From positions 1-64,000 of the forward strand of contig WMKJ01000038.1 of NCBI GenBank assembly GCA_009733715.1: a stretch of 64,000 nt of DNA. Direction: 5' to 3'. Source of the stretch: Herpomyces periplanetae (Eukaryota > Ascomycota > Laboulbeniomycetes > Herpomycetales > Herpomycetaceae). Below, piece after piece: positions 10,310 to 22,858 of this stretch. The position numbers and the translations under genes were made by a program. Each line of letters starts with the position of its first letter. Positions within the stretch are counted from its first letter, which is position 1. Below the pieces are notes generated by a model. The model saw only the letters and a program-made list of their open reading frames with translations. It did not search any database and had not been told where the DNA came from.

Positions 10310-12118
10310 ACTAAGATTAAGTTGAGCCGGGGTGAACCGTTTACGAACAGTCTCGGTTATACCACAAATGTTTTTTAAAAAATAAGAGAACAGAGGGGGT
10401 TTACGAAGGACGAAAAGTTTTGGAAGATTTTACCGTTAACTCCAACAAAGAAAAGTAATGACGTGAACACTGCGTGCGTGCACATTTACTTGGTCTTTTC
10501 CACGCATGAGTTCAGTGCCATGGTTAATGTTGGGGTGCGTGTACATGTATACAATAGAGTAGCGCAGCGCATAGAGTGAAATGGAATTGATTTTAACATT
10601 ACACTAATGGGCGAATATGGATGTGCGCGTGTAATTAATCCCCGCACGTTAGCTTGAACCTGATCATTGAACGGGCCTAAAGCACGGGACTGCAACGGGG
10701 GAAATCCTTTTCCACCGTGCTTAAGCTGTACTTTTAAAAGGCCAGACTACGCAGGACAATGCATCGCAGGTGTAGATTCTACTCAAGAGATGCCAGCAGA
10801 AGAGTACAATCAAACCATTCAGTGAAGAATCATCGTTCTGTCCGGAAAATGCATCGACAGGAGCGGAGCTGTCCAAATGACGTCATAGTCCGTTTTGATG
10901 CTCATTTGGAGTGTATAGGAAGGAAAAGGAAAGGATCAAATTGGGAAAATCCCAGTCAAATCATCCAGACTCATTTCATTACCTCGTCCGTAATCCAGTA
11001 AACGTATACCTTTCCAACGCTTCGACTTCGGCTATTCAAACTTAGGCTCGGTCGGGGATAGCAATTGACAACAACACCCGGCTCATCTACCGAATAATCC
11101 ATTACCTTCGTCATCCCCATGCGTTCATTTAACACTATACCAGTATTACCGAATTAAACTAACCACTTTATACCCACGAATAGCATTGAAGTACGTATAT
11201 CGACTTGCGCATGCGCATGCGCACACGCACATTATCATCATCTACTCCACTCCTGCGTATCCCCTCTTACTCTAACTTTTATAATATACACTGTTTATCG
11301 CAAAGATGCGCTCCGCACTCGCTCACTTTCACTTTCCCCTTCTCTTCCCATCCTTTCCTTTCCCTTCCCCTCCTTCCCCTCCCCCACCTCCTCCAAATAC
11401 CGCTGGTTAAATCGAGCGGGGAGCGTAAACGTACTTCCAAACTTGCCTCGATTTTGCACGATGTATCTCACCCCGCCCGTCGCCCGCCCACCCGCTATCT
11501 TCTCTTGCCCGTTCTTCACGTTCACCATCTCTTTCCCCCTCTCCCGTCCAACGACCCAAATTCTGCAGCCGCATCCCCCAATCTAACCCCATTCTCACTC
11601 TTCTCCATGCCTCTTTCCTCCCCATTCCCCGCAGCTCCTATAAATATATACTCCTCGATGGCCGTTCGTCGCAGCTTCTTCATTTGCAATTGTTTTGTAT
11701 TTTTATTTCCTTTTTTAACTTTCCTCGTCCTTCTGCCGGCAGTATAAATATCGCTATTGACGCGAGCTAAGTTAACTTTTCCCTTTTCTTTCTTTCTGCC
11801 TTTCTTCTTCTCACGGCCTGTCTTTGCGTATATATATTTATTAACCACTCATTTTTATATCACATTTCTCTTAGTTTTTCTTTTCATTCATCATTTTTTT
11901 CTTCATTTATCTTTCTCCATTCTCCTCCCTCCCATTTTTTTTATTTTCTTCTTATTCTTCTCAAGGCCACCTGAAATTCATTCAACCCTTTTCTTCATAC
12001 TTTTTTCATATTTCCTTTCCTCCCCACACCTCACCTTCTTCCTCCCTTCCCACTTTTCCACCAATTTTAACACCATCTTCATACTTTTGCTCTCTCATTT
12101 ATATTCCAATCTTTCACA
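10310..12118. other. Long intergenic region with pentamer-phased tract and CT-rich leader
   Basis: No convincing gene. At 10551-10585 the sequence is 5-bp periodic (ACAAT AGAGT AGCGC AGCGC ATAGA). At 11205-11230 there is an alternating purine-pyrimidine run of GCGCAT and CACACG units. From about 11290 to 12118 the plus strand is strongly pyrimidine-rich (runs of CTTTCC, CCCTCC, TTTTC), leading directly into the Zn2Cys6 gene. The open frames listed here are by-products of that composition. Confidence 0.5.
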
Positions 12119-13470
12119 ATGGCCCAATTCCCAGGTCCTAACAATACCGATAATCCAAACCCCTCCAATCCCTTCAATTTTAATACTGATCCATCTGATT
12201 CATATAACCATCCCCCAACATCATCCGGTCCTCCCCCTCATCCACACCAACCAAACATGGATAATTTCCCCGATCAAGATTGGGATAATGTTAACGATTT
12301 GTTCATAAATCCCGCCGACTTCACCACATTCATTCACCTTCATCCTTCCCAATTCCCACTTACTGATACTCTAAACTTTTCTGATATTCATAATTTCCCT
12401 CCTGGTACCACTTCCTTTTTGAATTTTAGCCCTCCCATGCCTTCCAACATTTTACCACCACCCTCTCTTCTACCCATCGAAAACTATAATCCAGCTCCCG
12501 GTACCCTTTCAATTACGGATTATCCCCGTTTGTCAATCTTGGATCCCAGTTCATCCAACCCCCCCCTCACTATAAGTGACCATCCAGTCATTAACCTCCC
12601 TTCCACTTCCTCACAAATAACCTCTTCTACATCCCCTTACTCTAAAGCAACCCTCCCCTCGACATCTACTGGCCTTAGTACTGGACTAGCCCCAGGTACC
12701 ACTAACGGAACTACCACAAATCCTACCCCAGCTCCATCTGCTCCACCTGATAGTCAACGCCGTGTCAAACGGCGTGCTTCTAAGGCTTGTCAATGCTGTC
12801 GCGCCCGCAAGGTTCGTTGCAATGTCACCGAACATGGTGCCCCTTGTACCAATTGTCGACTTGATCAGGTTCTATGTGTCGTAGCCGAAAGTCGTCGTAA
12901 GAAGTAAGTATCTTTACAAACTATTGCCATTCCACCTAAATCCCCTCAATTATAGGCCTTTTTATATATCATTAACCCATTCCCGTCGGTGAGTTTAGAA
13001 AGAAAAATTGTGATGGAACCCCGGCAAGCACCTCCACCCCGAGTGGTTCATCATCAACCGGTCCCACCGTGATTCCAAGTCAGGATGCCTTATTAGCTTC
13101 TGATATCACGTCTTTTGGCGACCCCGCAAATTCTCGTTATCTTCATAACCATTCTTTTGCATATCAATATCCATATACCGCTGTAAACGGCTTGTTTATG
13201 CCAACACCCGTCCAGCAGACCAGCTCTGACGTCCCCGATGTCGCTTCTTCTGATGTAGCTCCACCCAGCTCTTTCGATCCCTTTTCTCTGCCTGCTCAAT
13301 TGCCAACATCGACTTCAGCGTCAACTTCCACCCCTTTGTCTGCGACTACTAGCACTTCCTCAACCTCTGCTAATGATCCTCCCCAACCCTCCAATTCTTC
13401 TTCATCTTCTCCCGATCCTGCTCAAACTGTCAAGACCCCGACAATTTGTAAGTCCGAGGCTGTTTTATAG
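12119..13470 (+). CDS. Zn2Cys6 binuclear-cluster transcription factor
   Basis: Exons 12119-12903 and 12999-13470, joined across a 95-nt intron (donor GTAAGT, acceptor TTTAG), give 418 residues. The zinc cluster lies at residues 224-253 with spacing C-X2-C-X6-C-X8-C-X2-C-X6-C, starting ACQCCRARKVRC; basic RRVKRR and SRRKKRKN flank it. The rest is disordered and rich in Pro, Ser, Thr and Asn, like a transactivation region. Unlike most fungal members, the cluster sits in the middle rather than at the N-terminus, and no fungal_trans middle domain is seen. A GTAAGT at 13448 followed by CCCCAG at 13560 could splice in about 47 more residues of the same composition, ending near 13704, so the 3' end is uncertain. 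The target genes cannot be inferred. Confidence 0.87.
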
Positions 13471-14099
13471 ATTACTTCTTTCGTTACTTGATCAGTTAGT
13501 TATACAATAGATTTGTATGTTCGCCTACTACCCGCTAACCTCTACATCTGCCCGTCCCCAGTGCATAATCCTTCTCCTTTCAGTCATGATCATCTTGGTT
13601 GCGCCGATATCTCTCCCTTCCATCTGCATCAAGACTTTTCCAAATCGTCAATTAACACTTCGTCTGACATTAACATATATTATAACCGACTTCCCCCTTC
13701 GTAGTATGTCAAATTATTTCTCCCTTGTATTTGGCATAGCACATTGTAACCCCCTCGTCAGTTTTGTATCTCTCACTCATCATCGTGATATTATAGTCGC
13801 AATTGATGCGAACACCATTTTATTCAATCTGCAGAATCTCCTTACATAGCGTTCAATTCTATTAACGTTGCAAATACTGAACAATCCACTGGCCCGGCAC
13901 CCAGCACTTTCAAGTTCCGTTCATCTCCTTGTTTGTACCCTAAATAAATGAAATACAGGCGTGTATCCATACGCAAGAATATTCTAATCCATCTTTTCTT
14001 CACACTGGCTTTATCCTGTTATAAAACTACTAGTCCACATATTAAATATCCTTTTATCTACTCGCATCGCGCCCCCCAAAACTTGTGTATGCACAAACG
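13471..14099. other. 3' flank of the Zn2Cys6 gene
   Basis: Possible alternative last exon of the Zn2Cys6 gene at 13562-13704. Otherwise no gene or repeat was recognised before the convergent ethanolamine kinase stop at 14100. Confidence 0.4.
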
Positions 14100-15706
14100 T
14101 CACGACCTCCAGCGCACTTCGCGCGCAGCGTCTGCATTGCCCACTTTGGCGTTCGCGGCCGCACTCGCATCGGCAGGATCCGTGTCACGCAGATAAGCAG
14201 CTTTCCAATCCCAGTACTCAGCTAAGCGAACTTGCGCATACTTTTCGTAATCGAATGCAATTCGACTAATCCGCGCTTGAATAAGGGCCCATACACCCCA
14301 GTACAGGCCGGGCAGACCACGGTACAGGTCAACTTGAGAGAATAAGCGGGCCAAATTAGTCTCTACGGCATGCTGACTCCCTGTATTTAAACATGTTTGC
14401 GACCCATAATGGGTATAGTAATCGTAGGCTGCCATATATTCGCTTAAAAAATCTTGCCGCTGCGCTCGATCCGGTAGTGCGTTTACCGAACAACTGAATC
14501 CACCCCATTCGGAAAAGTGGTTCGCAATATCGAATGCCGCCGGCGCGAATACAGCGTACTCGTAATCGATAAACGCAACGTGTACATCATCAACATCATC
14601 GCCACCTTTGCTCTCACTTTTGCCACTCTCTCCCGCATGAATTGCTCGTGGATCCGTATAACTGAGGATATGAGTAGCTGCCCGGGGCAGTATGATAATA
14701 TTCCCCGATAATAAATCAGCATGCGCAAAAACATTTTCATCAGGCAGCTGTAATCGTTCTTCCAACCATGGAAGTTCCCCTGCTAATTTCTTCTCTAAGC
14801 CATCGTTTCCACAAGGTAACGCCTCCACCCATGACCGAAGCACATTCCAAATATTATGCGTTAAGCACCGTGTCCCCGTCCCCGTACCTCGTGCAGTAGC
14901 GCAAACTGTTATGCATCTCATATCATTTCCACTTTGCATCTCCGTTGACCCGTTCACAATCTCTCGCGCATTATACATTGTAGGCAACTTGGCATGATAC
15001 TCTGCCATTCGTCGTGCAACCGCTCGATAAACGCAAGGTTTCGATAAATCTTCCGCTTTACATACTCTGCCCGGCAAAAATTCGTATAAAAGTCCGTTGG
15101 TAAACTTTGCCAACAATTTTGGTGCCAAGTTATACTTGGATAATAATGCATGGTTATACATTTCTAGTCCACGATTAATCAAAATATCCGTATACGCTCC
15201 ATACGCCCGAAGTAGAAGTGCTTCATTTTCTGTCCCTCCCTCAGCGCTAACCTTTAAAAGCTATACACACAAATAACATAACCCCTCCACATCTTCTCTG
15301 TTAAATTTCCGTGTATAAACCTCATTAACATCAATCCAAAAATAATCTCACCCACCGTGTTGGTTATCCCATCTGTAAACTTTTCAATTTTTAACTTTTG
15401 TTTACTCTTTCCCCACTCTTTCTTAAGTGTATAAACTATTTTATACACTGACGCGGTAAAATCATCGCCCTCCGTCGCTTCAAATTTGACTGGAATATAC
15501 ACCAAATCCTCCAGTAAATCCTGTTCCAATGAATTAACTCCATTTGTCTCGTGTGCATCACTCTTTAGCGTATTATGCCTCAACCTATTCGCTTCAACCA
15601 TTTTAATCCAAACATCACACCACTGAATTCCCTCCCCCGCTACCTCTTTAATCGGCTCACCACATTTTCTGTAATACTCATAAATATTTATCATTACATC
15701 ATCCAT
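14100..15706 (-). CDS. EKI1: Ethanolamine kinase (choline/ethanolamine kinase family)
   Basis: Exon 1 (15356-15706) and exon 2 (14100-15251) are joined at phase 0 across a 104-nt intron, giving 500 residues. Exon 1 ends in IEKFTDGITNT and exon 2 resumes VSAEGGTENEALLLRAYG, the standard nucleotide-binding beginning of this family. The catalytic Brenner motif reads FAHADLLSGNII, and the choline-kinase motif is VAFIDYEYAVFAPAAFDIAN followed by HFSEWGGF. The EWGGF plus LPDRAQR context is more like fungal ethanolamine kinases than choline kinases. The enzyme phosphorylates ethanolamine with ATP in the first step of the CDP-ethanolamine branch of phosphatidylethanolamine synthesis. The donor GTGGGT is weak; a GTGAGA four bases on is the wrong phase. 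The start codon is provisional, because the N-terminal 60 residues are not conserved-looking. Confidence 0.9.
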
Positions 15707-15943
15707 TTCGGATAATCAACTCGCCGTCCCGATTACCAATTGTTCTAGAAGCTTTGATCGAATCTTCACCATTGCTCCTTCCCTCCATTCATCCCATCTC
15801 ACAAACTTCAGCCCTATGCCCTCCTTCTAAAGTCGGTAATACTCCGTACATTCTCCATTTAAATCTAGCGCTTTTGGCCTTAGTCAAAGTTTGCAATAAA
15901 TATGTTTGGTATGAATTATTAACATAATGGTTCATAATAGATT

Positions 15944-18900
15944 TTAAATTGCCGCCCATCGGTTCGAGCAAATGCAAACTTTATAGTTTTGCACCACCCA
16001 TTGCTGGTTAAAAACACTAATTTGGGACCAGTTAAGCTCTTGACAAATACTTCCACACCTCGTACATCTTCGTAACAATGCATTATGTTGTAGTTTAACT
16101 TTGCGAACTACATCAATGATAATCGACCCTTTATCTTTCTGCTTCGTCGTTGATTTGTTATTCCATTTATCATTTTTAATTCGTTTACTTTCCCCATTTA
16201 CCAATTCTATATTTCCATTCTTATCTTGACCTTGTTCTTTACTTTCTTGTTTAGTAGTTCCACTAGTTTCACTTTTTCCACTTAATCGTCGCTTCTTTGA
16301 TAATGCTTCCAGTAAATCTTCGTATGTATCTCCCAATTCATCTGCCGTTGGTATTCCATCTGTATACTGATTTTTAAAACTCTCTGATATACTATACCTT
16401 GAAAACCCCTTACGGTCTCCCATATTCCTAAATTGCCCATCATCACTTTCATCCGTAAACCATGTTGAATCTTCATCTCCGTAACTTTTCAAATCTTCTA
16501 AATTCGCCCACGCAAAAAACCGTTGTGAATCTTCATCTTCATTCAAATTCAACCATGATACTTCATGTGAAAATAATTTTGCTGGATCTAAATGTTGTTC
16601 AATTGCTGGAATTAACACTTCAAGAATTCGTCCAACCGCCGGTGCCATAATTATTGGAACTTGTCCAGATATAAACATCTCCCGTTCAATCACTGCTCGA
16701 CTTCCAATCAAGCCATCATTACTCTCAATCCCTCCTTTTCCATCTTCGCTACCATTCATCCGCTCCCTTTTAACCTCCGATGTCGAAGCAAGACATTTTT
16801 CAATAAACCGATCAATATCTTTAAAAAATAGTTCTACATAATTCCCCAGAAGATTAACTGGTGACTTAACAAATATCTCGTATATCCTTAACCACACTTC
16901 TCGCTGTTCCTTTGTTGAACTGTTCTTCGCTCCATTAATAGCCAATAAATAGCCTGTTCGCAGTGAACGCAAAATCGGCCGTAGTAACATTCGTGGTATC
17001 GATGACAATATCGTTAGTAATGCCGGCGAATTCGTTTTATCAATAAATTGTTGTACACGTCGCACGTAGCCACGTATCACCTCTTCCTCTCCAGTTAGGG
17101 TTAACTTCTGTTCACGTAAATGTCGAGCCAATGCCATCAGCTCTTGGAAGATGTATACTAGAAAGTCCATGGAATAATGTATCATACCCGATAAACTCAA
17201 CACCAAATCAATCCGATGTGATTCACTCTGCCGTAAGCTTAATGTCATGCTAGTACTCATCAACTTCAAATTTAACGCCACCCATGCAAGTTTAGCACTT
17301 AGTGACCTACGCCCCAACGAGCCTGTTCCCAGTCCATACTGTACTCCAAATATCTTATACATTGCTGGTACCCGGAACAATTGCCACGCATGCTTCTGTA
17401 AATCATTTGACGAATAGTCCAGTGTTAATGACATTGCTTGAAGCATTTGTCGCAGTAATTCACGCTGTAAGGACACATGAATGTTTCGTGGTAGGAGTGC
17501 CATCAAATCATCCGTAGCATTTAATTGCCCGCAAGCCGACGAATGCTGTAATGATAATGCTACCGCGACTGACACTGGCATTTTCGTTTCCACCTCTCCC
17601 CTTTTTTGGGCTAATAAACCATCTCCGCATGTTTCTTCGCAAGCTAGTGAAAGCTGCACAAAAACGTTGTGTAACTTGCGTAGCTTAACTACTCCATTCC
17701 CAAGTAATGAAGCGGCAACACACGAATTCGGACTCAAAGCGACGTTACAAGAAAATTCTGTTGACTTGCGAAACTGAAAGCCCACCTGATACATATTTTT
17801 AATAACTTCCGGGTTACTTTCCATAGATATAGCTTTTAGTGAAGGAAAATGGAAAAACTCAATGCTTCCATTGGAAAATATAACACACAATATGCTAGAC
17901 ATGCGCTGAGGTATAACTGATACGATGGGCGAAGGAAACGTATGCTGAAGTTTCTTCTCCAATGAGTAACTAGGCCCGAGTGAACAAGTTACCAACTTTC
18001 CCCCGGGTCTTGATAATGAATTGAATGCGTCTAACAAACCATTGGCCTGATTGGAAATCAATTCCCATCCTACCACAAGTGCATTGTACGTATCGCTTTT
18101 GGGAAATTCATCACCATTTTGTGTCGTTATCACATTGGGGCAAGGCTTGTGAAAAACACTGATTATCAAAGGTTTTTGAAATTCATTCTCATCTGGATGG
18201 GGTATTTTCACGTAAAAATCTAAGTGGGTCAGATAAGCAGAGGTCCCATCAACCTTACAATTGTTATCACTTGAATTAGCATCAAGGGCACTCAGACAAT
18301 TAGATACGCTAGTTACCCATTCGACATTTAGCGAAGGACAAAGGTTAATTGAAGTATTAGCTTGACCGATACTTCCATCTCCTTTCGAACCTGATACCAC
18401 TTTAGCATCATTTTTCCCTTCACTCGTCCAATTGATTTCCACGCGAGATACGCGCAAGGTATCACTCAAATTATAGGTAGCCAACCACAAAGAAGGTGTC
18501 TCATCTTTCGGTGCATCATTCGGGGCAAATGCTGCATGAGATAATAGTAAATCAGGAATTGATGGGGAATCAATTAAGTTATACGAGATTTCCTTCCACT
18601 GATTTCCCGATGGAAGTTGATAGACCAATGTCAATCGGGAGTCCTTAGTGACGAATAATACAGCTGCACGTCCATCAGCTGGATTCCTTGGTCCTTGATG
18701 AGCAATGTTGGAGTAATCATACGTCCAAATATTATTATGATTTCGTGAACTACGCCAGAATACAGTGGTCTAGAGGAAAAAGAATTGAGTTAGCAAGTAT
18801 TCACACAATTAAATTAAGCTTGAGGAAAAAATTACTTTTTGGTTCTGAGGGAAAACGGGTAGCCAATACATGCCAATGATTGCAGAAAAACAACTTGAAT

Positions 18901-19852
18901 TAGAAGAGCATGTGTACACATGATTTAGACGACCAAGTGTGGAAGACATAGTGAATAAATACACCCGCCCAACCGTATCAACGACTGCCAAATCATTGCC
19001 AAGGTAGCTCCAACTGATGTGACAAAATTTTGTATTTCCTTGAATAGAAGGAAAAGCGAGTGGTATAGGTTTACTTAATTGCCATTGACCTGTTGATAAG
19101 TTTCTCCAAAAATTGTATACATGTACGGATAGAGAATCTGGTAGGATAGCGGCTAAACCACCGAAACGAGACCATTGAATTCGCCTATAGGGAATATAAT
19201 TAATCAAGTAGGATAAGTATATTAGAATATGGTTTATATGAATGTATATAGAAAATCAAATAACCATTGAAGGGAACTCAAGTACTTTTCATCTAAGTAT
19301 AAAGAAGAAAATAGTCCAATGAAAAACTTACGTAGAACATCCAGAATGTTTCAGCTCATCTAAACGATCTCTAACGGTAGATTGCTCTAGCGCATTACGC
19401 AATGGATCACGTGAGCATTCTGGGTTGACTGAATCTTGAAGTGAGTCGAGATGGGTTGGATCGGGCATGGTAAGGTTAGATGGAAGAAGAGAGTTCATTG
19501 GAGATTGGCTTTTATCTGTAGTGGATAAGCTATTATCGGGGTGATAGAGAGATGAAGGGTTGGGTGACAATGAATTATCATCATTAGGGGGATTGGCGGG
19601 AAACGGCTTAGTATTATCTTGAACATTGATATCAGAAGTAGCAGTCGTATAAGTAGTAGTAGAAGTAGTGGTATCAAGATGATGATCATGGATAAAATAA
19701 TTGAAAGGTGTAGATGGGATTGAATTTGTAGAAAAATATGTACTAGACACATTACTAGATATGGAAGAGTTTTGTAAGGAATCCGAATTGTTACGCGATG
19801 ATAGCGTAGAAAAATGTTCAAGAGAATCTGTAATACTCATATGACCAGACAT
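15944..19852 (-). CDS. MED16: Mediator complex subunit 16 (Sin4)
   Basis: Three exons, 19332-19852, 18836-19184 and 15944-18769, give 1231 residues. Both introns have GTAA donors and TAG acceptors and keep frame. The N-terminal 170 residues are Ser/Asn/Pro-rich and disordered. A beta-propeller follows (IQWSRFGGLAAILP, HISWSYLGNDLAVVDTVGRV, TTVFWRSSRN). The middle is helical. The C-terminus has the MED16 zinc-binding pattern RRCTRCGSICQ ending VCICSNRWAAI. MED16 is a tail subunit of Mediator that receives signals from activators and relays them to RNA polymerase II. The size is usual for a fungal MED16 with an added disordered leader. The upstream region 19853-20160 holds a cluster of palindromes. 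Confidence 0.9.
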
Positions 19853-22800
19853 AATAGATTTTGGTGAATAGGAAGTTCCTGGACAAGGAAGACTATAAAA
19901 AGGAGAAGGTCATTTAGTAACGCGTGTTTAGACGTATGTACGATAGCTTTATCAAAAACTTGTCAAAGCCAAGGCATAGTATGGCAGATCTCAAGACAGT
20001 ACACCCCTAGTCAGTGCAATACAGTGTAGTGTACTGCAGTACATTAGAACATAGCAAAGTTCCTGCTCGCCCGAAGCTTCGGTACACAAATATTTCTGGT
20101 ATACCGGAAAAATCAACATCCGTATTCCGTGCGCCTCGCGGAACATTCCGCTTCGGATAAATAATTATACGAATGGGATTTGGGTGGTTTAGTGTATGAG
20201 AGTGGGATATTTGAAGGAAGTTGTAGGAGGTTTAACTGGTTGGTAGATAGGGGAGTAGTATGATAGTGGCTAATTGGTTTATTTAGATGCTTGATATTCA
20301 ATAGATATATACTATATTGAATTATGCTTAAATGAAATTTACTTGAGACATATTTTCCCTACATTGGGAAGACATTTAGATATGAAGTGATTTTGTCATC
20401 AAGTAGGGATGTCCAACCGAATATTTCAAAATATACTAACAATAACTTTACATGAGCCTACATTTCTTTTTTACAATACCCTCTTAACATGTGTACTCGC
20501 ATCCTACCCTAGCTAAATTATACCATAAATGATTCATGGCTTTATAATCGGATAATTAGCTTTTAAGATGGGAGATAGTTGGTGAATAAATCTTATGCTA
20601 AGGTGTCGCGTGAAACTAGGTTATCGTTTTACTCTGTAGAATTGCCAGGAGGCAAGCAAATTCAATCGTTATACCATCTGTGATCACATGATGCTCGCAA
20701 TTCGGATTGAAAGCTTGACTGTCTTGGTGACAAAGTTTTGATTGTTATAGTGTGAGAAGTAGACAGTTTAATAAAATCTTGCGCTAATTATCTTCGATTT
20801 GCATGTGTGATTATGCAAAAGGCCAACAATAAACTTTGATACCCTTTCCCGGGACGTCCATCATCATTTAATTACGCACTAAATTACTTTTACTTTAAGC
20901 ATGACAAAATACATTACAGCGGTTCAACGTGAATGTCAATTCGATCTTGGAGAGGTCAAAATATCTCCTTAATAATCATTGTCCAATAGAATATCCAAGT
21001 ATAGATGTGTAAATACATGACAATAATATATGCAAGGGAAAAATTCATTTCTCAACGTAAATCCTAAATATAAAAACACACAAAATTTGATCCACTAATG
21101 TCCCTCCAAAGTTCTGCAAAATGGACAAAATCAATCCACATTGCCAGAAAAACACCTCTTTTGTAGCGGTGACTGGGTGATCTAATGGTTCAAGTGTCTT
21201 GCGAATGCAGTAGTGTAAGAAGGCCAGATTGCCTTAATGGGGTCAACCCTGATTTAATTTTCATGAGAAAGGGAATTTGTGGGAATTTGAGGACTTAATT
21301 TATGACACCACTTGAGTAGGTGAGTAATAATGTAATTTCGCATGACAGAATGAATTTGGCCAATGAAAGGAATATTCACGTGGTCAAGAAAGATGTGCGT
21401 GTCAGGCAAGCATATTGAATAGACTGAGTAATAAAAGAAAATATTCAAGCCAAACGTGGCTGCACTAATATGGATAAATTTTTGACCAAGTCGAATGAAT
21501 CTTTTACGAAATGAACGACGATTTATCCAATCATTTTCCACCAATTTTCTATTTTTTAGAATCAATAAAGTGAAATAGTATAGTACTCAAATGAAAGTAT
21601 TTTTAGGTAAAAGTATACATTATCATCTCCATGTACCTTTTTGCATAAAATTGATGCTGGCTCTGGCTTCAATAGAAACATAACAGTGCTACAAATATAT
21701 CATCCTTTGAAATCAATGATAATCTCGCTACACTAAATACCAAAAGGAAAATTCTATGAACAACATTTTCCTAAATCTTCATCTCCATCTAAACTTCCCC
21801 GCCATATACTCCTCCCTATACACTGCAACTCGCAGAATTACATAATCTTAGTTATCCCAAATCACATGATACGACGAGAAACTTGGCTACGAGAGATTAG
21901 GTGGAGTGAGGTGGGAGTAGAGTGGAGCAGAGTAGAGAAACGTTAATTGCGGCTGAGGTTTGAAGTGAATAGATAATACGAATAAGTGGAGAGTGACTAA
22001 GTCATTAAAGGAAAAGAACAATAGATGTTGCAGGTAATCGAGCAATATACATAGACCCTTAACCCAAAAACCTTTCAAATTTACCCTTGTATACATTTAA
22101 CAGCGCGATAACTCAACTCTTCTCATAAATCCATCAATTCTCTCTCCCAATACATCCACTAAACCAAGTGTATACCGGAAAATATTTTTACCAACCAGAT
22201 ATCCTTCCCAGTAACAGCCCATACATTAACAAACCAATCGTACTACTCGGTGCACGTGCTGATCGATGTTCTTCCCATCTTAACCCAGTCACACGTTCTT
22301 CTTCATGTCCATCTCGTCTTCTATACACTCTTCCCACACCATAACTTCTCTTATGTTACGTAATCATAGCAATAATTTGTGTATAAAACATTTAAATTTT
22401 TAGCGATGATACTTTTAAAATTTTTTTTTTCTTAAGCCGTCGCGAGAATCTTATGGTGTTTTATCATCGTATTGACGGTCTACTTACAGTTTTCACCCAT
22501 AATTATACGCTTCGTCAAAAAAAGATCTTGGTGAATTTTCTTACAATTTTATTTTCATTAATTTATTCTCCTCTCTTACATCATGCCTTCATTCATCCCA
22601 AACTTTTAATCGATTCCCCCGTTTTACCTAATCTTCCTCATAAGAGTTAAAAAGGCATCCTACACTTCATGTCAAAATTATACAAATCGTACTATTTAAC
22701 ACTTTTTCATCCTTCTGTACCAAAATTTTACACCTTATCTCATTACCTCTGAAAGTTTTCCCAAGTATCTTCTTCCTTGCATACTTTCTCACTTTTTTTA

Positions 22801-22858
22801 AAACGTTACTTATTCAACCTCTCTTTTTTTTCCTAAAGAGCACTGAGAAACTGTTAAT
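19853..22858. other. 3-kb gene-poor interval between MED16 and the sirtuin gene
   Basis: No protein gene is supported. The MED16-proximal part (20011-20160) contains a pentamer-phased tract and three palindromes. At 21166-21255 a degenerate tRNA-like stretch is seen (A-box-like TGATCTAATGG). At 21901-21940 there is another 5-bp periodic G-rich tract. The last 170 bp (22690-22858) are pyrimidine-rich and lead into the sirtuin start. Open frames at 21254-21565 and 22453-22650 have no recognisable domain. Confidence 0.5.
20011..20151. promoter_or_regulatory. Palindrome cluster upstream of MED16
   Basis: Within 141 bp lie a pentamer-phased run (TCAGT GCAAT ACAGT GTAGT from 20011), a perfect 14-bp palindrome TGTACTGCAGTACA at 20030-20043, a perfect 12-bp palindrome CCGAAGCTTCGG at 20071-20082, and an inverted repeat GCGGAA-CA-TTCCGC at 20138-20151. 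The last contains GGAACATTCC, which fits the nGAAnnTTCn core of a heat-shock element. The cluster starts 159 bp upstream of the MED16 start codon, so a promoter role is likely by position only. Confidence 0.4.
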
